From Dyella_B acidisoli (GTDB lineage: Bacteria; Pseudomonadota; Gammaproteobacteria; Xanthomonadales; Rhodanobacteraceae): a DNA stretch of 64,000 nt. The DNA lies in the NCBI RefSeq assembly GCF_049532895.1, contig NZ_CP064031.1, positions 5,084,001-5,148,000 of the forward strand. The letters are read 5' to 3'. The translations under genes and the position numbers were made by a program. The notes beneath the pieces were generated by a model. That model saw nothing but the letters and a program-made list of their open reading frames with translations, did not search any database and was not told the DNA's origin. Positions 45,207 through 52,091 of this stretch are shown piece after piece. Position 1 is the stretch's first letter, and each line of letters opens with the position of its first letter.

Positions 45207-46873
45207 GCCTGGACGCTCGAATCCTCGTCGTAGACGATGACGAAAACAGCCGCTTCATGCTGCGCAAGCGGCTCAAGCAATTGGGCTTTCAGCATTTGGC
45301 CGAGGCGCACGACGGCGTGACCGGCCTCGCCGAAGCCCTGCGAGAGCCCCCCGACATCATGCTGCTGGATGTCATGATGCCCGGCACCGATGGTGTGTCG
45401 GTCCTGCGTGCCATGCGCGAGGACGAGCAGCTACGCAACATCTCCGTGCTGATGATCTCGGCTCATGACACCCTGGCCATGGCCGCGCAGTGCATCGAAC
45501 TGGGCGCCGAGGATTACCTCGCCAAGCCCGTTCCCATGCCGTTGCTGCGTGCGCGCATCTCTTCTGTGTTGGAGCGCCGTCGCCTGCGCGCGGTCGAGCA
45601 TGCATTCCTCTCGCATTTCGACGCGCAAACCGGTTTGCCCAATCGCGCTGCGCTGCTCGAACGGACCGAACGCATGATGGCTTCCGGCCGGCCGCTCGCA
45701 CTGATTGCAGTCGCCTGTAACAACCACGCCAACATCGCGCTTGGCACGGACGAGGGCCAGGCTGCAGCCATTCTTCGTGAACTGGCCACTCATGTGACAT
45801 CGCAGTGGGAACAAGTCGACACCGTTGCACGTGTGGCCGAAAACATGCTGGGTTGGTTGATACCGGATGCGCAAACCGGGCAGCAACTCATCCTGGAGGT
45901 GCAATCCGCCCTTGGCATGACGCCGCATGCATCGTCGTCCGTAAACAGCTCGATGCATGCACTTACGGCGAGCATCGCCATGTGGTCAACCGAAGGCACA
46001 GTGATTGAAGCCGCTGAACTGATGCGCCTGGCCATGAACGAAGCATCCCGTATCGATCCCTTGGGCGATGAGCGTGTAATCCTGGCCGATCCGGCGCTTC
46101 GCACGCGTACCCGCACCGCGCTAGCCGTTCATCAGCAACTGGAAGAAGGACTTGAGCGCGGCGAGTTGGAGCTCTATTTCCAGCCGATTTTTGCCGTGCA
46201 AAGTGATCCGCGTCCGGTTGGTGCCGAAGCGCTGCTGCGCTGGAACCATCCACAGCGTGGCGTGCTCGCTCCTGGCGCGTTTCTCGATGCCATCGAGCAC
46301 ACGCCACTGATGACTCGCATCGACGCCTGGGTCATGGAACGCGCCATCGCCAGTTTGGCAGCATGGAGCCCGGGGCTGCCATCCATGTTCCGCCTGCATG
46401 TGAACATCACTGCGCGCAGCCTGGCATCGGGACGAGTGACGGAGATTCTTACTTCCAACCTGTCCGAGTCGGTGCGCAAGCATCTGGCCGTGGAACTCAC
46501 CGAACGCCTGTACGTATCGGACATGCCTTCGTGCGTCGCCGCTTTGCAATCGTTGCGTGCGTTGGGCGTGCACGTGGCGTTGGATGATTTCGGCACCGGC
46601 TTCTCATCGCTGAGCCACGTGAGCTTGCTACCTTGCGACACGATGAAAATCGACCGCAGCTTCGTCACCGGCATTGGGGCCAATATGCAAATGCGTCGCC
46701 TGCTCGAATCCATGGTCAGCATGGCTCGCTCGCTCGGATTGACAGTGATCGTGGAAGGCGTCGAGCGGGACGATGAACTGGCCGTGCTGCGCGAACTTGG
46801 CTGTCCGTTTGTGCAGGGTTATCTGCTTGGGCAGCCGCGGCCGGAAGCGGATTTTTTGCAGCACTTGCATTGA
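45203..46873 (+). CDS. Response regulator with degenerate GGDEF and EAL c-di-GMP phosphodiesterase domain
   Basis: 556 residues; the GTG start overlaps the preceding stop by 4 bp (GTGA). A receiver (residues about 5-125, ILVVDDDENSRF, acceptor in MLLDVMMPGTDG) is followed by a GGDEF-like domain that keeps the fold (DAQTGLPNRAALLERTERM) but has AENML where GGDEF should be, so it cannot make c-di-GMP. The EAL domain is complete: EALLRW, VNITARS, VELTER, DDFGTGFSSLSHV, KIDRSFV and VEGVER supply the metal ligands and catalytic Lys. It should degrade c-di-GMP under control of phosphorylation by the operon's kinase. Confidence 0.95.
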   Translation: MSLDARILVVDDDENSRFMLRKRLKQLGFQHLAEAHDGVTGLAEALREPPDIMLLDVMMPGTDGVSVLRAMREDEQLRNISVLMISAHDTLAMAAQCIELGAEDYLAKPVPMPLLRARISSVLERRRLRAVEHAFLSHFDAQTGLPNRAALLERTERMMASGRPLALIAVACNNHANIALGTDEGQAAAILRELATHVTSQWEQVDTVARVAENMLGWLIPDAQTGQQLILEVQSALGMTPHASSSVNSSMHALTASIAMWSTEGTVIEAAELMRLAMNEASRIDPLGDERVILADPALRTRTRTALAVHQQLEEGLERGELELYFQPIFAVQSDPRPVGAEALLRWNHPQRGVLAPGAFLDAIEHTPLMTRIDAWVMERAIASLAAWSPGLPSMFRLHVNITARSLASGRVTEILTSNLSESVRKHLAVELTERLYVSDMPSCVAALQSLRALGVHVALDDFGTGFSSLSHVSLLPCDTMKIDRSFVTGIGANMQMRRLLESMVSMARSLGLTVIVEGVERDDELAVLRELGCPFVQGYLLGQPRPEADFLQHLH

Positions 46874-46970
46874 GCCATAACCTCCGAGGTTATTGCTTCC
46901 CCATAGCGACTTTGAAAACGTAACGCCGATCCCCTTCCCCGCCCTACCGATCCTCAGGAGTCAACGCGTT

Positions 46971-47960
46971 ATGCGATTCGCTTCTCTGTTATGCGGGCTG
47001 GTGCTGGCCGCAGGCACGACCGTGCCCGTCGCCGCCTCCGAAGCACCGGCCGCTCAAACCACCCAGATCGATCACATCCTGCTGTGGGGGCGTAGCATTG
47101 ATCAAATAAATGGTGTCATGTCGGTGAAGCTCGGATTCCAGGTACTGCCGGGACGCGATCCGAACGGCGTTGCCAATCATTTTGTACGGATGCCCGATCG
47201 CAGCTATGTGGAATTGCTCGGCATTACGCAGGCAAATCCGAAGTTGGACCCGGGCATGGATTCGGACCAAGCCGTCCTGCATGGCGGGCCGGGTTCGCGA
47301 AGCTGGGGTTTGCGGTCGTCGGCGCTTGACCAGATACGCGCCTTCTTGCAAGAGCAAGGCTTCAAACCCACACAGATGTTTTCGGCATCGCCCACGGATC
47401 CGGACGGTGCAGGCCCATCGAAACCACCGCGCTGGCGGCTTTTCGCCTTCACTACGCAGCCGCTTTCGACCACTCTTTTCATCATCGACTACCCGCCTGA
47501 GGGACTCAAGCCGCACCCGGCGATCGACGACAAGGTCATGCGCGAGCATCCCAATGGCGCAAAAGAAGTGTCTGCCTTCTGGCTACTCTCGGCGAATGCC
47601 GACTCAGAGCGCAAGCAATTCGAGCGCATGGGTTTTGCAGGTTCGGTTCCTGTGCGCATGCCTCAAGTAGCGGCGAGCGGCTTTTGTGTTCCCGTCGGCA
47701 GCAAGCGCATTTATGTGCTGCAGCCGGATGGCGCAGGCACGGCTGCCGATGCCTTGCACAGCGGTGGCCCGCAAGTGTTCGGTGTAAGCATCGGTGTTGA
47801 AGATCTGGCTCTGGCTAAAAGACGTGTCGAGCGTGGATATGAAACGACACTTGCGAATTACAAGGGATTGATGGGCGATTCATTCCTGGCTCCAACGCAG
47901 AATGATCTCGGCGTGTGGATGGAATTCCACGCCATGGCCGCCGATAGGCCGTGTGGCTGA
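46971..47960 (+). CDS. Exported VOC-superfamily (glyoxalase-3-like) protein
   Basis: 329 residues from the ATG at 46971 with CAGGAG 11 bases upstream. A signal peptide (MRFASLLCGLVLAAGTTVPV, AAS site) is followed by a glyoxalase-like beta-alpha-beta-beta-beta domain starting IDHILLWGRSIDQINGVMSV, with HFVRMPDRSYVELLGI and a second module (KEVSAFWLLSANADSERKQF; VSIGVEDLALAKRRVERGYE). H in IDHIL and E in YVELL are the usual VOC metal ligands. The function is unknown. It is convergent with the regulator gene that follows 6 bp away. Confidence 0.8.
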   Translation: MRFASLLCGLVLAAGTTVPVAASEAPAAQTTQIDHILLWGRSIDQINGVMSVKLGFQVLPGRDPNGVANHFVRMPDRSYVELLGITQANPKLDPGMDSDQAVLHGGPGSRSWGLRSSALDQIRAFLQEQGFKPTQMFSASPTDPDGAGPSKPPRWRLFAFTTQPLSTTLFIIDYPPEGLKPHPAIDDKVMREHPNGAKEVSAFWLLSANADSERKQFERMGFAGSVPVRMPQVAASGFCVPVGSKRIYVLQPDGAGTAADALHSGGPQVFGVSIGVEDLALAKRRVERGYETTLANYKGLMGDSFLAPTQNDLGVWMEFHAMAADRPCG

Positions 47961-47966
47961 AGAAGG

Positions 47967-48785
47967 TCAGGCAGCGGCCAGCTTTGCGCAAACCGCTGCC
48001 GTGTGGGCGTCGGCGGGAAAGGACGATTCGATGCGAAGTTCAGCCAATGTCACATCGCGTGGCATGGAGAACGTTGTAATGGTTTCGAAGAAGCGCAACT
48101 CGCCTTCGCTGCTTTGAAAAACGAACGTGAACACGGGTGTTTGCGTTCGCTGCAGATCGCGGAAGCGCCAATGTTCGGGTACGTCGGGATACTGCATCAC
48201 TTGCTGCAATAGATGCTGCGTTATCTGATCCGATGGCGCCATGGCGATTTCGTCATGCAGATGGCGAATGAATTTCTCTGCAACCTCCGGCCAGTTCAGC
48301 ATGACGGAGCGAACGTCTTCCGGATCGAACACCTGATGCAACAAGTTCGTATGCTTGCTTTGACGCCCCTGCATCAGCAAATTACCGATCCGGACGGCGG
48401 CCTGGTTGGTCATCAACACATTCCAATGGCGATCGAGCACGAACGCCGGATACGGTTCCTGATGCGTGATAGTGAGGTCGACGGCCTGCCGCATCCATTC
48501 CAGCGCAGGCGTCGCCAGCGGATTTTCCGGGTATTGCGGCGCATAGCCGCCGGTCAGCAATAACACATTGCGCTCACGCAGCGGCATCTCCAGCACGTCA
48601 GCGAGACGACAAAGCATGTCTCGGCTCGCTTGCGCCTTGCCCGTTTCGACATAGCTGAGATGTCGAGCAGACAGATTTGCTCTCAGCGCGAGATCAAGCT
48701 GACTTATACGCCGAGCTTCCCGCCATGAACGCAATAGCACGCCGATAGGTGACTTGTTATCGCCTGCGGTTTCTTGTGACTTCAT
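47967..48785 (-). CDS. XRE-family regulator with MmyB-like ligand-binding domain
   Basis: 272 residues. The N-terminal helix-turn-helix (residues about 12-66: LLRSWREARRISQLDLALRA, LSARHLSYVETGKAQASRDM) is followed by the MmyB domain (residues about 105-260) with YPAFVLDRHWNVLMTNQAA, LLHQVFDPEDVR and FETITTFSMPRDVTLAELRI. In this family the second domain resembles a PAS fold that binds a fatty acid-like ligand. It is probably an autoregulator or acts on the genes to its right; 148 bp lie upstream. Confidence 0.92.
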   Translation of the reverse strand: MKSQETAGDNKSPIGVLLRSWREARRISQLDLALRANLSARHLSYVETGKAQASRDMLCRLADVLEMPLRERNVLLLTGGYAPQYPENPLATPALEWMRQAVDLTITHQEPYPAFVLDRHWNVLMTNQAAVRIGNLLMQGRQSKHTNLLHQVFDPEDVRSVMLNWPEVAEKFIRHLHDEIAMAPSDQITQHLLQQVMQYPDVPEHWRFRDLQRTQTPVFTFVFQSSEGELRFFETITTFSMPRDVTLAELRIESSFPADAHTAAVCAKLAAA

Positions 48786-48933
48786 GTACCGTGCTCTCGA
48801 TCAGGTGAGTTTGCGGCCTGCAACGCGCGCTTGTTGATGCAGACGTCAGCGCGGTCTGCTCACGACAGGTTATTGCCACACGGCTCACCCGACCATGTGA
48901 CGAAATGCATGTTTGCATGCGTAGACCTTCAAG

Positions 48934-49132
48934 CTAAAGCGACACAGCTCCAGGTAACTCAGTCGCAAGGTGATCAAGGAAGGCATTGACGGAAGGCAAG
49001 CGGCCATGGCGATAGGGCATCAGCGCCGTCAAGGTGGAATCTCGAGCTATCCACTCGGGCAGCACTCGGCGAAGGGCACCGGCTTTCACTTCCGCGCGAC
49101 ATGTATATCCCGGCAGTGCGACGATACCAAGG
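48934..49132 (-). pseudogene. C-terminal remnant of a LysR-family regulator
   Basis: The minus-strand frame ending at 48934 reads NDLGIVALPGYTCRAEV, LRRVLPEWIARDST and TALMPYRHGRLPSVNAFLDH, the typical last ~65 residues of a LysR substrate-binding domain. Further upstream the frame no longer resembles LysR and there is no helix-turn-helix. It abuts the isochorismatase remnant at about 49130-49138. Confidence 0.75.
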
Positions 49133-49455
49133 TCATTCCGGGAACGGATCGAAACAAGCTGATCTTCGCCGGCATCTCGCTGGAAGTTTGCGCCGCATTT
49201 CCGGCCATCACCGCGGTGGGCAAAGCACTCGACGCGTACGTCGCCGTCGATGCATCCGGCACGTTCTCCGAAACCAAGCGCCAGGTTGGTCTGATGCGTA
49301 TGCAGCAGGCGGGTGTGATTCTTTCTGACTACGCGACGCTCATGGTCGAGATCTTGAAGGACAACGCGCGACCGGAAGCTCTCGAAGTCTATGCGGCCAT
49401 GGATATGGGCTGGGCGAAGCTGGTTGGGCAACTCGCTCAAGCCTATGGCAAGTAA
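49133..49455 (+). pseudogene. C-terminal remnant of an isochorismatase/YcaC-like hydrolase
   Basis: From about 49138 the plus-strand frame reads GTDRNKLIFAGISLEVCAAF, then AVGKALDAYVAVDASGTFSE, TKRQVGLMRMQQAGVILSDY and VEILKDNARPEALEVYAAMD, ending at 49455. This is the C-terminal half of a cysteine hydrolase of the isochorismatase family, including the catalytic Cys of SLEVC, but the N-terminal half with the catalytic Asp and Lys is missing. The sequence upstream in frame is LysR antisense. Confidence 0.8.
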
Positions 49456-49473
49456 CCAGGTGGTGAAGGATGA

Positions 49474-50058
49474 CTAATCATCCTTCATAGCGGCGCCTCG
49501 TATGAGAGTCGGCCATTTGAGGTAATGCGGCGTGTTCTTGCTCCATCGCAGAGAAGAGTAGCCTCCTAGCAATCTATGGCCGACCCATCTTGAGTCCACG
49601 ACCGGTTCGCGATTTGGAATATTGCCTAAAAGCAATCGCCCCATTAGGTGCACCCATTGCGTCTCAGAAATGGGGCGAACTCCGTATGCGTGAAGCGATC
49701 GACCGCTATCGAAAAAATCCAGGTCAATACCAAGATAGCGATCAGCCCACCTTGTCACTTCACCAATCTGTCCAGGTTTCACGACAAGATCGGCCATAGG
49801 TATGTGTCTTACTCGGCGCCCCTGCGTGAGGATCGAATGCATGGCCAACTCTTCATTGGGAGAAAGTCGGGCCAGCTGATCTCTAAACCACGCATGCGTA
49901 ACTCCTGCCAGAGGAACTCGAACAGGTGTACGCAGATCCTCAACGGACTGCGGTACATAAACGTACCTTGAAAAGTGAGCGTCCCAGCCATCTCCCACAT
50001 CGGCTAGCCATCTAGGCACGAGACTGATGGGATGTACGTCTAGATTCATGTCTTTCAT
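49474..50058 (-). CDS. Small protein coupled to dGTPase, with primase-like motifs
   Basis: 194 residues. Its ATG overlaps the stop of the dGTPase gene (ATGA at 50055-50058), so it is translationally coupled to it. No signal peptide or membrane span. The sequence GIDLDFFDSGRSLHAYG combines an acidic pair and a GRS-H element, and later SRWVGHRLLGGYSSLRWSKN; this order (hydrophobic-D-h-D, then S/G-x-H, then a distal basic patch) resembles archaeo-eukaryotic primase-like domains. That assignment is tentative. It could process nucleic acid or nucleotides together with the dGTPase, for instance in phage defence. The gene is AT-richer than the window's core genes. Confidence 0.6.
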   Translation of the reverse strand: MKDMNLDVHPISLVPRWLADVGDGWDAHFSRYVYVPQSVEDLRTPVRVPLAGVTHAWFRDQLARLSPNEELAMHSILTQGRRVRHIPMADLVVKPGQIGEVTRWADRYLGIDLDFFDSGRSLHAYGVRPISETQWVHLMGRLLLGNIPNREPVVDSRWVGHRLLGGYSSLRWSKNTPHYLKWPTLIRGAAMKDD

Positions 50059-51569
50059 ATGTATCGAGGGCCGCCGGCATAAAGGCGCTGAAAGCTGGCA
50101 ATTGCGTAGTCGTCGGTCATACCTGAGACATAGTCAACCAGAAGGTGTGTACGCGCAAACCATTCCCCAAACTCGCGCTCCTCGCTGGTTCCACTATTCA
50201 CGTCCGTCGCGTACCGATAAGCGAGAACCTGTTTCTTACCCAGGAAACTACATAGGGTTGGAGCAAGGATGTGCTCCGGATTTTTCACATGCTTCCCTGT
50301 GATCAGTTCATACGCTTGATTGGATGGCAGATCCAAAAGTGCACCAAACCGGTCAAGAATGCCGGTGATGACCTCAAACGCCAAAAGCTCCCGCTGGCGG
50401 ACAACACGACTCGTATATAGATGCTCCGTGGAGAAATCTTTGACGGCACCGAGTATCTGTTTCGCCGTGTCACATCTGTCGAGCAGATCAAAGTATAAAC
50501 CTTTGAGTATGTCTTCCTGATGTTGGATGAATAGATTTGCCGCTTCGTTGACCAACGTGTTAGTTACGTCGGTCCTGAACTTCACGTACCAGGCAAATCG
50601 TGATTCATTTTCTACCGTGGCATCGGCGTCTTCAGGAAGATTCGAGAGAATTTTGCTGACAGCTCCGCTTGTTGTTCCACCAAGTTTTTTGCGTAACCAG
50701 TCGACAAAATCGTGGCCTCTGATGACGTTCTTTTCGAAAGCATCTTCTATATCGCTGAGGCAATAGGATATATCGTCAGATGCTTCCATCAGGTAAGCGA
50801 GAGGGTGTCGCGTACCAACATTCATCTCCAATGCGGAGTACACCCCCTTAATAACCTCTTCTTCACTATAAAAAGCCCCAGCCTTTTTAATGGTTTTGCC
50901 ATCGCGTTTCTGTCCAACATGATCCGGCGTCCATGGATATTTGAGCATCGCGGCTAGCTGGGTATGGGTCAGATTGTAGCCATGCTCGTCCTTGACCCAT
51001 TGCAATTTTGTCGCAATTCGAAAACCCTGGGGATTGCCATCGAAGTGTCGAAAATCACGGTAAAGCGATTCGAATTTGGTCCGCTTGTTCTTTGAGAACT
51101 TAGCGCAAAACTTGTCCTGGTGATTTTCGAACCAAGCTTGCAGGGTGCTCTCGCCGAAATGGCCAAATGGCGGATTGCCAAGATCGTGCATGAGGCAGGC
51201 AACTTCAACAAAGGTCACCACAGCGCTCGACACATCCAATGTCTCTTCATTCCCCAATGGCCCAAGCCAACCTTTTTTCAGCATTTCTCTAGCAGCGACA
51301 TCTGCGAGATAGCGCCCAACAGATGCAACTTCCAGTGAATGAGTCAGGCGTGTTCGAACCGACGCATTCAACTCTTGATCGAAGACCTGAGTCTTTGATT
51401 GAAGGCGTCGAAATGCATTGGAGAAAAGAATACGGCCTCGATCGCTCGCTGCTTCAATCGAAAGCGTCTGGTTGCGATTGGACTGCGATGGTCTGAAGCG
51501 GGTGACTTGAAGCAACTTTTGATACCGCGCAGCGATATCCTGCTCTGGATTTTTCTTTGCACGCGCCAT
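50055..51569 (-). CDS. dgt: Deoxyguanosinetriphosphate triphosphohydrolase (Dgt type)
   Basis: 504 residues from the ATG at 51569 (AAAGGGGT upstream); the E. coli Dgt is about 505. The HD-domain metal site is H77 (RTRLTHSLEVASVGR), H128-D129 (CLMHDLGNPPFGHFGE) and a distal Asp in MEASDDISYCLSD. NRNQTLSIEAASDRGRILFS, NAFRRLQSKTQVF at the N-terminus and LMEASDDIS are Dgt signatures. The enzyme hydrolyses dGTP to deoxyguanosine and triphosphate. Stand-alone Dgt is usually chromosomal housekeeping, but dGTPases are also used against phage by depleting dGTP; here its coupling to an orphan gene and setting in an accessory region favour a defence role, by inference. Confidence 0.9.
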   Translation of the reverse strand: MARAKKNPEQDIAARYQKLLQVTRFRPSQSNRNQTLSIEAASDRGRILFSNAFRRLQSKTQVFDQELNASVRTRLTHSLEVASVGRYLADVAAREMLKKGWLGPLGNEETLDVSSAVVTFVEVACLMHDLGNPPFGHFGESTLQAWFENHQDKFCAKFSKNKRTKFESLYRDFRHFDGNPQGFRIATKLQWVKDEHGYNLTHTQLAAMLKYPWTPDHVGQKRDGKTIKKAGAFYSEEEVIKGVYSALEMNVGTRHPLAYLMEASDDISYCLSDIEDAFEKNVIRGHDFVDWLRKKLGGTTSGAVSKILSNLPEDADATVENESRFAWYVKFRTDVTNTLVNEAANLFIQHQEDILKGLYFDLLDRCDTAKQILGAVKDFSTEHLYTSRVVRQRELLAFEVITGILDRFGALLDLPSNQAYELITGKHVKNPEHILAPTLCSFLGKKQVLAYRYATDVNSGTSEEREFGEWFARTHLLVDYVSGMTDDYAIASFQRLYAGGPRYI

Positions 51570-51947
51570 CGAATGACCCCTTTGACGTGATAGGCAATGA
51601 GTGATTCCACAATTGGCGAAGTTGTACACCCCATCCGAAAATGTCCATTTCAGCGAAGTCGCCAATGACTCTGTTTTTCGGCCAGCACGCACTGCAAAGC
51701 TTAACGAATATGACCCTCTTCCGAACGTCTCGTCCAACGCTATCGTTCGGCGTTACGACTTATCAGCCACTTTTTTACCGAATCGCGTCAGGCTGAGCTA
51801 AATAATGATGAGACAACATTCCCCCGGGCATTCGCATTCCGACGAAGCCGCTTTCGACGTCCCGTTAACGTGATTTACGCCATACTACAAAAACAAGTGA
51901 GTCGCCAAACTCAACGTGTACGGGGTCAACTAAGTTCTATTAGTGGT

Positions 51948-51968
51948 GCGAAAGGGCTCCCCTTTCGC
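51948..51968. other. Perfect 9-bp stem hairpin in the intergenic region
   Basis: GCGAAAGGG (51948-51956) and CCCTTTCGC (51960-51968) with a 3-base loop. It lies within the 522-bp gap 51570-52091, which otherwise shows no gene. No T tract follows, so it is a structure or binding site rather than a classical terminator. Confidence 0.5.
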
Positions 51969-52091
51969 GGGGTGAGTGAGTGCGCCGGACAATAAGGGAT
52001 TGTATGTGGCGCTGTAGGTAAGCGAATTTGCGTCCGACGCGCATTGCCTCTAGCGGTCGCTAGAGCTGCGCCAAACGAAGGAGTGCAGATT

